A program made the translations under genes and the position numbers. A DNA stretch of 64,000 nucleotides from Bacteroidales bacterium (lineage in GTDB: Bacteria > Bacteroidota > Bacteroidia > Bacteroidales > Tenuifilaceae): the NCBI GenBank assembly GCA_011045955.1, contig DSBV01000109.1:42934-106933 (forward strand), written 5' to 3'. Below, one piece after another: positions 15,667-24,772 of the stretch. Each line of letters starts with the position of its first letter. The stretch's first letter is position 1. A model generated the notes under the pieces. The model saw only the letters and a list, made by a program, of their open reading frames with translations, did no database searches and was not told the DNA's origin.

Positions 15667-17889
15667 ATGAGAAGGGTTGTATTGATTGGAAACTTTCCTC
15701 CACGTAAATGTGGCATTGCTACTTTTACTCGCGATTTATACCAAGGTTTACTTCAAAACAAGGTAGATGTTGCCGTTATTGCCATGAACGATGGTTTGGA
15801 ACATTACTCATACCCCGATGTTGTAGTTTTTGAAATAAACCAAAACCATTTGGCATCGTACCTTGATGCTGCTTACTACGTAAACCAACATCAATTCGAT
15901 GCTGTAATATTGCAGCATGAATTTGGCATTTTTGGTGGTAAAGATGGTTCACACATTTTGCAACTGCTGAAAAGAATAAAAGTGCCTATTATTACAACCC
16001 TACACACCATTCTGGATAATCCAACAGATAGCCAAAAGGAAATAATTTTAGAACTTACTGAGTTGTCTGATCTGTTGGTAAGCATGTCGGAAAAGGGTAT
16101 ACAGTTTTTAAATAAAATATATGATATTCCTATTTCGAAATTGCAACTTATACACCATGGCTTACACGAAATTGAGCTTAATGGACTTAAGCAAAAGAAA
16201 AGATTAAAGCTAAATAACCATATCGTTTTAATGACTTTTGGTCTCTTGTCAAGAAATAAGTCGATTGAGGTTGTTATTGATGCGTTACCACAAGTAGTAA
16301 AAAAGTATGATAATGTGAAATACCTTGTTTTAGGGGCTACCCATCCGCATGTACTAAAGCACGATGGGGAGGAATACAGGTACATGCTCAGAAGCAAGGT
16401 AAATGAGTTGGGACTTCAGGGTCATGTTGAATTTATAAATCGTTATATCAGCAACGATGAACTTTTCGAATATCTGAGTGCTTGCGACATTTACGTTATA
16501 CCATATTCCAACGAAAAACAAATTACCTCAGGAACCCTCATTTATGCCATGGGGGCAAAAAATGCTATTGTTTCAACTCCTTTTTGGCATGCTAAAGAAA
16601 TATTAGTTGATAATAGGGGTAAACTGTTTGATTTTAACAATTCTGAACAGCTAAGCCAAATACTCGTTGAACTAATTGAAAATCCTGCAAAACGAAAATT
16701 ATTAGCCGAGAATGCATTCAACTTTGCGCGAAATCTTTACTGGCCTAAAATTGCGCGAAAATACCTACAACTTATTGACAAAATACTGGAAGAAGGTGCC
16801 GTTAGAGAGATAGCAATAAAAACTGGAGAAGACTTACTGAGCGATCTTCCTTCAGTAAAGCTCGATCAACTTATTCGGTTAACCGATGAAACAGGCATTA
16901 TACAACACGCTCGTTTTTGTATTCCAAATCGCCAGCACGGCTATTGCCTTGATGACAACGCGCGGGCACTGAGATTGATAGTTATGCTTCAAAATTATAG
17001 CCAGCATACACACGAACTTCACCGTCTTATCGATATTTACCTGTCTTTCATCGATTATGCTTATAATCCTGCTACCAAACGATTCCGGAATTTTATGAGC
17101 TATGACCGGCGCTGGTTGGAGGATGTAGGATCAGAAGATAGCCAGGGTCGCACAACCTGGGCTTTGGGATATTCTGTTTCACACTTGAAAAAAGCTATTT
17201 ACTCACACCACGTTAGCTATTTGTTCGAAAAAGCCCTCGAAATAGTTCCGCATCTTAACTATCCACGAAGCATTGCTTATGCCATTCTAGGTTTAACTGA
17301 ATATCTGAAAGTGAAAAATGATCAGAACGTTTTTTCGCTGATGAAAAGTAAGGTTGATCAGCTTTCAAGTTTTTTTTCTGAATCTATAAACAATCCCCAT
17401 TGGCCCTGGTACGAAAACATTGTTACCTATGCCAATGCAAGAATACCTCAGGCATTAATAGCATCGGGTAGAATTTTAAATGATAAATCTTTGATTCAGA
17501 TGGGGGTAAAGTTAATCGACTGGCTGGTTGATAAACAGTTTCAAAACAGCGTTTTCGTTCCGATAGGCAATATGGGGTGGCTAACACCCGATGGCATTTC
17601 TCAATTCGACCAACAACCCATTGAGGCGCATGGAATGCTTGATGCCTGTTTAGAGGCTGAGGATTATTTCAATAATCAAAAGTATGAAGCTATTGCCCTA
17701 AGTGTGTTTGCATGGTTCACAGGTAGAAATTTTTCAAAACAAAATATTTGTGATTACTCAACGGGTGGTTGCTTCGACGGTTTAAGTAATAAAGGCGTAA
17801 ACCTAAATCAAGGTGCCGAGTCAACTTTATCCTGGATGATGTCATTGGTTAAACTAACAAACTACTTGGAGAACAAGAAAAAAAGATAG
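15667..17889 (+). CDS. GT4 glycosyltransferase fused to a C-terminal helical sugar-enzyme-like domain
   Basis: A 740-residue two-part protein. Residues 1-375 form a GT-B fold family 4 glycosyltransferase: N-terminal IGNFPPRKCGIATFTRDLY, the acceptor-side LQHEFGIFGG, and the donor-binding region SGTLIYAMGAKNAIVSTP. Residues 400-740 form a second domain with PNRQHGYCLDDNARALRL, RTTWALGYS, NPHWPWYENIVTYANAR and DGLSNKGVNLNQGAESTLSW, which looks like an (alpha/alpha)6 barrel as in mannanase-type or phosphorylase-type enzymes. It is the first gene of a four-gene operon and is followed 2 nt later by a GH130-like gene. The donor (GDP-mannose is common for such neighbours) is not proven. Confidence 0.82.
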   Translation: MRRVVLIGNFPPRKCGIATFTRDLYQGLLQNKVDVAVIAMNDGLEHYSYPDVVVFEINQNHLASYLDAAYYVNQHQFDAVILQHEFGIFGGKDGSHILQLLKRIKVPIITTLHTILDNPTDSQKEIILELTELSDLLVSMSEKGIQFLNKIYDIPISKLQLIHHGLHEIELNGLKQKKRLKLNNHIVLMTFGLLSRNKSIEVVIDALPQVVKKYDNVKYLVLGATHPHVLKHDGEEYRYMLRSKVNELGLQGHVEFINRYISNDELFEYLSACDIYVIPYSNEKQITSGTLIYAMGAKNAIVSTPFWHAKEILVDNRGKLFDFNNSEQLSQILVELIENPAKRKLLAENAFNFARNLYWPKIARKYLQLIDKILEEGAVREIAIKTGEDLLSDLPSVKLDQLIRLTDETGIIQHARFCIPNRQHGYCLDDNARALRLIVMLQNYSQHTHELHRLIDIYLSFIDYAYNPATKRFRNFMSYDRRWLEDVGSEDSQGRTTWALGYSVSHLKKAIYSHHVSYLFEKALEIVPHLNYPRSIAYAILGLTEYLKVKNDQNVFSLMKSKVDQLSSFFSESINNPHWPWYENIVTYANARIPQALIASGRILNDKSLIQMGVKLIDWLVDKQFQNSVFVPIGNMGWLTPDGISQFDQQPIEAHGMLDACLEAEDYFNNQKYEAIALSVFAWFTGRNFSKQNICDYSTGGCFDGLSNKGVNLNQGAESTLSWMMSLVKLTNYLENKKKR

Positions 17890-17891
17890 CT

Positions 17892-19328
17892 ATGATTAAG
17901 TATTTGCCTTTAAAAATTTACCCCTCAACAAAACGAACACTTATCAGGCCGTTCGTTCCGGGGTCTACTGCTCAGGTTGAGCATATCCTATTTAGAATTT
18001 TTTCAACACCGCCTAATGAAATAGAGAACTATCTTTTAGAAATCTACGATCAGCTTAACTCAGCCGACGCGAGACTGAAAGCAATCTTTACAAAGCATTT
18101 TGAATATGTGAAGGATAAAATTCCTGCCAATCTCGATATTTCCGATTTAGAAAAAGAACTTATTGGTGCATACTTTACTCAACAATACGCGCTGGAATCA
18201 ACCGCTGTTTTCAATCCTTCTGTTGTTCCACACCCAGTGCAGGACAAGGAGGGCGTACTTAAAATAATTCTAAGCCTCAGAGCTATTGGCGAAGGCCACA
18301 TTTCAAGCATTATTTTTATGGAAGGTGAAATTGACGGTTCACTAGACTTAACTCTCAAATCCGATAAATCTACCCTAATTTACGAACCAGATAGGATACA
18401 GCATTCCTACGAGAAAAAGCTTTTCTTTAAAACGGCATATGAGTTAGACCTGCTTAATAAGATGAATAAACCTGTCTTCGATATCTTGGGTTCCGTTTTT
18501 GAATTTTCCGATTTAGAAAATGCTATAAATGAGGTTATTAAAAAAAACACTGAAAATAACAGGGCAAACCTTGAGGAGGCGTTGAATAAACTTAGGTTGC
18601 TTGCCCAATCGAATTTTACTTTACGTTTTAAAACCGATAGCTTGGTTGAACGTGCCATTTTTCCTGCCTCACCAACTCAAAGCAATGGACTGGAAGACGC
18701 CCGTTTTGTTCAATTTAGAAACGACGATGGTAGTTTTATCTACTATGCAACCTTTACGGCTTACGACGGAAAAACGGTTATGCCTGAAATGCTTGAAACA
18801 AAAGACTTTTGTGAGTTTAAGATATCCACTTTAAACGGTCCAGCTGCCCGCAACAAGGGAATGGCTCTTTTCCCCCGCAAAATCAACGGTTGCTATATGA
18901 TGATTGGTAGGCAGGATAACGAGTCGTTGTATATTATGAAATCGGATAACCCCTATTTCTGGTACGATTCTAAACCATTAATTAAACCAAAATACAAATG
19001 GGAACACATACAAATAGGGAATAGTGGGTCGCCCATTGAGATTGATGAGGGATGGCTGGTGCTAACCCATGGCGTTGGGCCAATAAGAACCTACTCCCTT
19101 GGAGCAATTCTTTTAGATAAGGATAACCCTGAAAAAGTAATTGGCCGCTTGGAAGAACCATTGGTTAAACCTACTAAAGATGAAGCACTGGGATACGTAC
19201 CAAATGTGGTGTACACCTGTGGGGCTTTAGCGTACGGTAGGTCCTTGTTTTTACCCTATGCCATAGGCGACATTATTACAAGGTTTGCATTTGTTGATAT
19301 CGACCAGTTGTTGAACCATTTAAAATAG
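17892..19328 (+). CDS. GH130-like glycoside phosphorylase/hydrolase with N-terminal extension
   Basis: A 478-residue protein whose C-terminal two-thirds matches the five-bladed beta-propeller of GH130 (beta-mannoside phosphorylases). The family EDPR region appears as GLEDARFV, with Asp269 in the general-acid position but Ala for Pro. Later blades show WEHIQIGNSGSPIE, GWLVLTHGVGPIRTYSLGA and GYVPNVVYTCGA. The N-terminal roughly 180 residues (beginning MIKYLPLKIYPSTKRT) are absent from short GH130 enzymes. It lies 2 nt after the GT4 fusion and 7 nt before a second GT4. It may phosphorolyse or transfer a mannoside; substrate unknown. Confidence 0.8.
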   Translation: MIKYLPLKIYPSTKRTLIRPFVPGSTAQVEHILFRIFSTPPNEIENYLLEIYDQLNSADARLKAIFTKHFEYVKDKIPANLDISDLEKELIGAYFTQQYALESTAVFNPSVVPHPVQDKEGVLKIILSLRAIGEGHISSIIFMEGEIDGSLDLTLKSDKSTLIYEPDRIQHSYEKKLFFKTAYELDLLNKMNKPVFDILGSVFEFSDLENAINEVIKKNTENNRANLEEALNKLRLLAQSNFTLRFKTDSLVERAIFPASPTQSNGLEDARFVQFRNDDGSFIYYATFTAYDGKTVMPEMLETKDFCEFKISTLNGPAARNKGMALFPRKINGCYMMIGRQDNESLYIMKSDNPYFWYDSKPLIKPKYKWEHIQIGNSGSPIEIDEGWLVLTHGVGPIRTYSLGAILLDKDNPEKVIGRLEEPLVKPTKDEALGYVPNVVYTCGALAYGRSLFLPYAIGDIITRFAFVDIDQLLNHLK

Positions 19329-19335
19329 CCTTAAA

Positions 19336-20349
19336 ATGAGGATAGCCATGTTATCGCCAATTGCTTGGCGAACTCCGCCAGTTCATTACGGGCCATGGGA
19401 ACTTGTAACCTCCATGCTTACTGAAGAACTGGTTAAATTGGGTTTGGATGTAACTCTTTTTGCAACAGGGAAATCCATAACCAATGCTAAGTTGATGTCG
19501 GTTTGTGAGAATGGCTACGAGGAGGACAAATCATTAAACCCAAAGGTGTATGAATGCCTTCATATTTCTAACTGTTTTGAAAGAGCTAACGAGTTTGATT
19601 TAATCCATAACCATTTCGATTTTTTACCCATTACCTATTCAAAACTGACCAGAACGCCTGTTGTAACTACTATTCACGGCTTTTCATCGCCAAGCATCCT
19701 GTCTGTTTATGAAAAGTATAATGGTCATGTTCATTATGTTTCAATAAGCAATGCTGATAGGGCTGAATCGCTGGACTATATCGCAACCATTTACCATGGC
19801 ATCGACTTAAACCAGTTTCATTTTCAAAATAATCCCAAAAGGAATTACCTGCTTTTCTATGGCCGAATTCATAACGACAAGGGAGCGCATGAAGCCATTC
19901 AAATTAGTAAACGGGTTGGTTTGCCTTTAATAATGGCAGGGATTATACAGGATCAGAAATACTTTAGCGAAAAGGTTAAACCCTACTTAAAACCAAGCGT
20001 GATTGATTATATAGGTAGCGTTGGGGGTAAACGTCGCGAAGAACTACTGGGTAATGCACTCGCTCTTTTGCATCCGATCAATTTCAATGAACCTTTTGGC
20101 TTATCCGTTGTGGAGGCTATGGCATGTGGTACTCCTGTAATCGCTTTTAACCGTGGTAGCATGCCCGAACTAATTTCCGATGGATTCAACGGTTTTTTGG
20201 TGAATGATATTTCTGAGGCTGTTAGTAAGGTAAACTTAGTGGAAAGTATAAATAGGGAGAACTGTAGAATAACGGTTGAAAAAAGATTTACAAAAGAAGT
20301 TATGGCAGCCAAGTATGTAGATATTTATAAAAAGATTCTAAAACAGTAA
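19336..20349 (+). CDS. GT4 glycosyltransferase
   Basis: A 337-residue GT-B glycosyltransferase of family 4. It opens MRIAMLSPIAWRTPPVHYGP, the usual start of the GDP-mannose-type subgroup. The acceptor domain has LIHNHFDFLP. The donor domain holds LLFYGRIHNDKGAHEAI and the EX7E motif in FNEPFGLSVVEAMACGTPV, followed by RGSMPELI. No membrane segment is seen, so it is cytosolic. Third gene of the operon, 3 nt before the second GH130 gene. Confidence 0.9.
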   Translation: MRIAMLSPIAWRTPPVHYGPWELVTSMLTEELVKLGLDVTLFATGKSITNAKLMSVCENGYEEDKSLNPKVYECLHISNCFERANEFDLIHNHFDFLPITYSKLTRTPVVTTIHGFSSPSILSVYEKYNGHVHYVSISNADRAESLDYIATIYHGIDLNQFHFQNNPKRNYLLFYGRIHNDKGAHEAIQISKRVGLPLIMAGIIQDQKYFSEKVKPYLKPSVIDYIGSVGGKRREELLGNALALLHPINFNEPFGLSVVEAMACGTPVIAFNRGSMPELISDGFNGFLVNDISEAVSKVNLVESINRENCRITVEKRFTKEVMAAKYVDIYKKILKQ

Positions 20350-20352
20350 TTT

Positions 20353-21291
20353 ATGGCAATAGTAAAACGATACAGCGGGAATCCTATCTTAACTCCAAGA
20401 GATATTCCCTATGAGGTTGCAACTGTTCATAATGCAGCTGTAACGCAGTTTGATGGTGAGTATATCATGCTTTTCCGGTCGCATCAATTAAACGGACGAA
20501 GTATTTTAGGTTTGGCTCGAAGTGCCGATGCCCTTAATTTTAAAGCTGAGAATCATCCTTTTTTGGTTCCAGCTAAGAAAGGGGAAGCCGCCGTGTACGA
20601 AGAGTATGGCGTTGAGGATCCCAGAATAACATGTATCGATAATGTTTACTACATCACTTATTCTGCTTATTCGCGACATGGCGTTCGGATTGGACTTGCA
20701 AAAACCACCGACTGGAAAAAAGTAGAGAGAATCTCGTTTATTACTCAGGCTGATTATCGAAATGTGGTCATTTTCCCTGAAATGTTTAATGGTAACTACA
20801 TCAGGCTCGATCGTCCCCATTCCGAAATATCCCCTTGGTCTATCTGGATTTCCTATTCGCCTGACCTAATCCATTGGGGAAACTCAAAGCTGATAATGAA
20901 ACCCGAAAAATACCATTGGGATGAAATGAAAATTGGGCCAGGAGCACCACCCATAAATACAAAAGCGGGTTGGCTGCATATTTACCATGGTGTTTTCCCT
21001 ACAATGGACGGCAGTGTGTATCGCCTGGGGGTTGCCTTGCACGACCTTAGCGACCCTTCGAAAATTATTGGTGTTGGCGATGAGTGGATACTTCAGCCCG
21101 AAGAACCTTATGAAAGAACAGGCTACGTACATAACGTAGTGTTTACATGCGGAGCCATTAAACTTAACGATTCGGTAGTGCGAATTTATTGGGGAGCTGC
21201 TGATTCAGTGATGTGCGTGGGTGATGCTAATATTGATGACCTGGTTGATTTATGCTTAAATAAAAGCCGTCACCCTATGGGCGGAACCTGA
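20353..21291 (+). CDS. GH130 family glycoside phosphorylase
   Basis: A 312-residue protein of normal length for short GH130 enzymes, which cleave beta-1,2- or beta-1,4-mannosides with phosphate to mannose-1-phosphate. The opening KRYSGNPILTPRDIP, the catalytic EYGVEDPRIT (Asp89) and TYSAYSRHGVRIGLA are all family hallmarks. Later blades read GPGAPPINTKAGWLHIYHG and GYVHNVVFTCGA. No signal peptide, so it acts in the cytoplasm. It ends the operon. With two GT4 enzymes it could balance synthesis and turnover of an internal mannoside; that is inference. Confidence 0.88.
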   Translation: MAIVKRYSGNPILTPRDIPYEVATVHNAAVTQFDGEYIMLFRSHQLNGRSILGLARSADALNFKAENHPFLVPAKKGEAAVYEEYGVEDPRITCIDNVYYITYSAYSRHGVRIGLAKTTDWKKVERISFITQADYRNVVIFPEMFNGNYIRLDRPHSEISPWSIWISYSPDLIHWGNSKLIMKPEKYHWDEMKIGPGAPPINTKAGWLHIYHGVFPTMDGSVYRLGVALHDLSDPSKIIGVGDEWILQPEEPYERTGYVHNVVFTCGAIKLNDSVVRIYWGAADSVMCVGDANIDDLVDLCLNKSRHPMGGT

Positions 21292-21316
21292 ACCACTCTT
21301 CTGTTAAATAGGGATT

Positions 21317-21336
21317 AGTCAATAGAAACACAAAAA
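21317..21336 (+). repeat. Right copy of the repeat flanking the GT4/GH130 operon
   Basis: Holds AGTCAATAGAAACA (21317-21330, identical to 15378-15391) and, overlapping it, TAGAAACACAAAAA (21323-21336, reverse complement of 15405-15418). The rest of 21292-21568 has no gene or structure that I recognise. Confidence 0.6.
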
Positions 21337-21568
21337 CCGTTTACATAACTTGTTACTGTTGACTTAATAACGAATCTCTACTTAACCCAACTTGTTATTA
21401 AGAAATCATAAGCATCACTTAATCATTTAGTTACGGGTTTTATTTTCGGTTTTCGAGGATTACACACTTTTTCATTCTTGTAATATGGTACCATTTTATA
21501 ACTCAGTGCATCATATATTTGTTTTGCCTCAACGGATGGCTCGCTGCATTTTTACACTTGAAAAAAGT

Positions 21569-21736
21569 TCATTTTTTTGAGGGTTGATGCAAATTGCTTA
21601 TTGTGCATGAAGCCGATGAACATCTGGCACATTTACCCGAATTTATACGTTTTGGGTTGAAAACTTGATACACGCTGTATGCAGTATAACCCATTGCTCC
21701 TAATACTATTATTAATACTGCTATTTCCTGAACCAT
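21569..21736 (-). CDS. FeoB-associated Cys-rich membrane protein
   Basis: A 55-residue protein starting one base after the feoB stop codon on the same strand. The N-terminus is a single membrane helix (EIAVLIIVLGAMGYTAYSVY), followed by a short basic stretch and the cysteine cluster CARCSSASC. This is the layout of the small Cys-rich proteins found downstream of feoB in Bacteroidota and Firmicutes, thought to assist ferrous iron handling at the inner membrane. It is below usual ORF cut-offs. Three cysteines in the C-x2-C-x4-C pattern are the likely metal ligands. Confidence 0.88.
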   Translation of the reverse strand: MVQEIAVLIIVLGAMGYTAYSVYQVFNPKRINSGKCARCSSASCTISNLHQPSKK

Positions 21737-21737
21737 A

Positions 21738-24239
21738 TCAACCAATTATTATATTTCCAATTTGGTAAACTAAAAAGGCTAAAATCCATGCCAGCGAGGT
21801 AGTAAAAACAATTGTAAAGAGAGCCCACTTCCACGAGCCCGACTCGTTCTTGATTGCCGAAATTACAGCCACACAGGGGAAGTAAACCAGAATAAAGATA
21901 AGGAATGCGAGTGCAGTAACTTTTGTAAAAACCACCTGTCCGGTTAGTTTTCCTGATTGGTGGGTTTCGTTTCTGAGTTTTTGAGCAAGTCCGCCACTGT
22001 CGGAATCGGGGTCGGTTTGGTAAAGTACGCCCAGCGTACTAACTACAATCTCCTTGGCTGCAACTCCTGAAAGAAGGCTAACTCCCATTTTCCAATCGAA
22101 CCCAAGAGGCCGAATGGCTGGTTCAATAAATTTGCCTATCCGTCCCAGATACGAATTAGCTTGCCTTTCAGCTTCCATTTCCAGCTCAAGCTGATGTAAT
22201 ATCTGATTTAGGCTATCCAAAGAGGGTTGGTAGAGCTTATCATCCGAAATCTTTTGTAAAATAGTTTCAATTTCGGCATTATAATCCTTGGTGTAGTCCA
22301 CATTACGGGGGTAATAGCCCAATGCCCACACAAAGATTACAGCTACAAGAATTACTCCCCCCATTTTTTTCAGGTATTGCGAACCCTTTTGCCACATGTG
22401 CAAAAGGATTGAACGTAATGTTGGCATGCGGTAAGGGGGTAGTTCCATCACAAAGGGTAAGTCCTCCGCTTTGAAAATGGTTTTCTTGAATGCCAGGGCT
22501 GTTCCTATGGCCAGCAGAATACCTGTAAAGTATATGACAAAAAGCAGGTTGCCGGCGTTTTCCGGGAAAAATGCACCAAGAATAAGTATATAAACCGGCA
22601 ATCTGGCGCTACAGCTCATGAAAGGCGTAATGAGCATGGTTACTAAACGGTTATTGGGGTTTTCAATGGTTCGCGACGCCATTATGGCTGGAACATTACA
22701 TCCAAATCCCATCACTAGGGGTATGAACGATTTACCATGGAGGCCAATTTTATGCATCAGCTTATCCATGATAAATGCAGCACGTGCCATATACCCAGTA
22801 TCCTCAAGTAGCGATATGAATAGGAAAAGGATTAAAATGTTGGGTAGAAAAACAATTACACTCCCAACACCGCTGATAATCCCATTAACCAAAAGGTCTT
22901 TTAAAGGCCCACTGGCCATGTATGTACTAATGGTATTACTAATCCATTCTACCCCCAGTTCAATCCATTCCAAGGGGTATTGCCCCAGGGTAAATGTGGT
23001 AAAAAACGTGAGCCATATCAGGAAAATGAATATGGGAAATCCCAGCAAGCGGTGGGTAAGAACTGCGTCGATTTGTTCTGTAACCCGACGCTTTTTGTGA
23101 CTGCTCTCCTTGAATGTTTCCTTGAGTGCGCCTGCTATAAAACCGTATTTGGCATCGGTTACTAGGGTTTCAGTATCCTCATGGAATAGGCTTTCGAGCC
23201 TGCTTACCTCATGGTCGGCTTGGTTCCTGATTTCCTGGTAGTTTGGTTCATTGCGCAGCAACTTGACTACTACCTTGTCTTTTTCCAGCAGCTTAATGGC
23301 AAGGTATCGGCTGGAATAGTTTATGGTTATTGCTGAGTTTTTTTCAATTTCATTTTGGATGGATTGTATCGATTTTTCAATCTCTTCACCGTAGTTAACA
23401 TGGATGTGGCGGGTAACTTTATCCTTTTCTACATAAACATTTATGGTTGTATCTAAAAGCCTGTCGAGCCCCTTACCTTTGCTCCCCACTGTAGGTACAA
23501 ATGGAATACCAAGCAGTTTGGCCATCATGGCGTAATTGAATTTGTCTCCCTTTTCCAGAAGTTCATCATACATGTTTAGGGCAACAATCACCCGTATGTC
23601 CATATCGATGAGCTGGGTGGTAAGGTATAGGTTGCGTTCAAGGTTCGATGAGTCAATAACATTTATGACAATGTCAGGGTTTTGATCATGGATAAATCGC
23701 CGTACAAATACCTCCTCGGGTGTATAGGCTGTAAGGGAGTAGGTGCCCGGTAGATCGGTGATGTTAATTGTATATCCTTTATACTTAAACTTTGCGTTTT
23801 TTGAATCGACTGTAACCCCGCTATAATTTCCAACATGCTCCCTTGCCCCTGCAAGATGATTGAATATGCTGGTTTTACCAGCATTGGGATTGCCAACCAA
23901 AGCAATATTAATAGTTTTGCTAAGCTCCTTTACCCCGGTGTCAATAATTTCAGGTTCGGTATAGGTGACAAGCTTATGGTCATCAGGATGATAGTTTAAA
24001 ATTTGCTTTGCCTCATTGGGTGTAATAACCTCAATTAGCGAAGCCTCACTTCGACGGAGCGATACTTCGTAACCCATAATTGAGTATTCAATGGGATCCT
24101 TTAGGGGGGCGTTTTTAACAACTATTACTTTTTTCCCTTTCACAAATCCCATTTCGGTAATACGCTTCCTAAACGCTCCGCGTCCTTTTACTTTTGCAAT
24201 TATGCCGTATTCTCCGTTCTGTAACTCCGATAGTAGCAT
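21738..24239 (-). CDS. feoB: Ferrous iron transporter, FeoA-FeoB fusion
   Basis: An 833-residue inner-membrane Fe(II) transporter. Residues 1-75 are a FeoA (SH3-like) domain: LSELQNGEYGIIAKVKGRG, RITEMGFVKG and SLRRSEASLIEV. The G domain follows from about 110, with G1 GNPNAGKTSIFN, G3 DLPGTYSL and G4 NMYD. The membrane part shows the two Gate regions, around SGVGSVIVFLPNILILFLFI with FIPLVMGFGCNVPAIMASRT, and GVAAKEIVVSTLGVLYQ. FeoA and FeoB are separate in E. coli; the fusion is typical of Bacteroidota. It is followed at once by the small Cys-rich protein and preceded by a TACATTTG promoter box. Confidence 0.96.
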   Translation of the reverse strand: MLLSELQNGEYGIIAKVKGRGAFRKRITEMGFVKGKKVIVVKNAPLKDPIEYSIMGYEVSLRRSEASLIEVITPNEAKQILNYHPDDHKLVTYTEPEIIDTGVKELSKTINIALVGNPNAGKTSIFNHLAGAREHVGNYSGVTVDSKNAKFKYKGYTINITDLPGTYSLTAYTPEEVFVRRFIHDQNPDIVINVIDSSNLERNLYLTTQLIDMDIRVIVALNMYDELLEKGDKFNYAMMAKLLGIPFVPTVGSKGKGLDRLLDTTINVYVEKDKVTRHIHVNYGEEIEKSIQSIQNEIEKNSAITINYSSRYLAIKLLEKDKVVVKLLRNEPNYQEIRNQADHEVSRLESLFHEDTETLVTDAKYGFIAGALKETFKESSHKKRRVTEQIDAVLTHRLLGFPIFIFLIWLTFFTTFTLGQYPLEWIELGVEWISNTISTYMASGPLKDLLVNGIISGVGSVIVFLPNILILFLFISLLEDTGYMARAAFIMDKLMHKIGLHGKSFIPLVMGFGCNVPAIMASRTIENPNNRLVTMLITPFMSCSARLPVYILILGAFFPENAGNLLFVIYFTGILLAIGTALAFKKTIFKAEDLPFVMELPPYRMPTLRSILLHMWQKGSQYLKKMGGVILVAVIFVWALGYYPRNVDYTKDYNAEIETILQKISDDKLYQPSLDSLNQILHQLELEMEAERQANSYLGRIGKFIEPAIRPLGFDWKMGVSLLSGVAAKEIVVSTLGVLYQTDPDSDSGGLAQKLRNETHQSGKLTGQVVFTKVTALAFLIFILVYFPCVAVISAIKNESGSWKWALFTIVFTTSLAWILAFLVYQIGNIIIG

Positions 24240-24306
24240 CTAGTTTAAAATCAATAACAGTAAAACCTCAATATCTCAAAAAAGTTTTGGAATTACTAAA
24301 ATTTTA

Positions 24307-24314
24307 CAAATGTA
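24307..24314 (-). promoter_or_regulatory. -7 promoter box (TACATTTG) for feoB
   Basis: The minus strand reads TACATTTG, matching TAnnTTTG, 67 nt before the feoB ATG. No clear Fur box was found by eye. Confidence 0.45.
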
Positions 24315-24351
24315 AGAGTTTTCTGTTATTTAGATCGATTTTAAGTAAAAA

Positions 24352-24373
24352 AGCCATTCATGACTGAATGGCT
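24352..24373 (-). terminator. Terminator of the DUF3276 gene
   Basis: Perfect 9-bp stem (agccattca / tgaatggct) with a 4-nt loop; on the minus strand it is followed by six T. Confidence 0.85.
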
Positions 24374-24400
24374 GTAATGTTTAGTAATTCGGGTTAAAAA

Positions 24401-24772
24401 TTATTTTCCTAAGTCGTCGAAGTCAACCGATGAGTAATTGGGTTCAACCTCAGTAAGTTCCACCTCATCGGTATGCTCAATGCGTGGAACAATTTCCTGG
24501 TTGGCTTTAATGTAGTCAAAAACACTGTTCAGGCTTTCGATAAACTTTTCAAAATCCTCTTTGTATAGAAAGATTTTATGTTTCTCGTAATACATCTTGC
24601 CATCCTTACCCATTCGTTTTTTACTCTCAGTAATGGTAAGGTAATACTCATTGCTGCGTGTTGCCTTTACATCAAAGAAATACGTTCTTTTCCCGGCCTT
24701 TACTACCTGAGAAAAAACCTCTTCTCTTGTGTTCCTGTCTAAATCGTTTGTGTTATCAAATTCCTCAATCAT
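24401..24772 (-). CDS. DUF3276 / PUR-alpha-like nucleic-acid-binding protein
   Basis: A 123-residue protein with a single PUR-type domain: VFSQVVKAGKRTYFFDVKAT, then NEYYLTITESKKR, then KHKIFLYKEDFEKFIESLN, with an acidic tail ending SSVDFDDLGK. PUR domains bind single-stranded nucleic acid; in Bacteroidota the single-domain form is near universal. It is a single-gene unit with its own terminator, divergent from nusB. Cellular role is not well defined. Confidence 0.9.
   Translation of the reverse strand: MIEEFDNTNDLDRNTREEVFSQVVKAGKRTYFFDVKATRSNEYYLTITESKKRMGKDGKMYYEKHKIFLYKEDFEKFIESLNSVFDYIKANQEIVPRIEHTDEVELTEVEPNYSSVDFDDLGK

Noticed and set aside
22618-23165. Plus-strand open frames of 160 and 61 codons
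   Set aside because: Antisense to the membrane part of feoB; no independent features.
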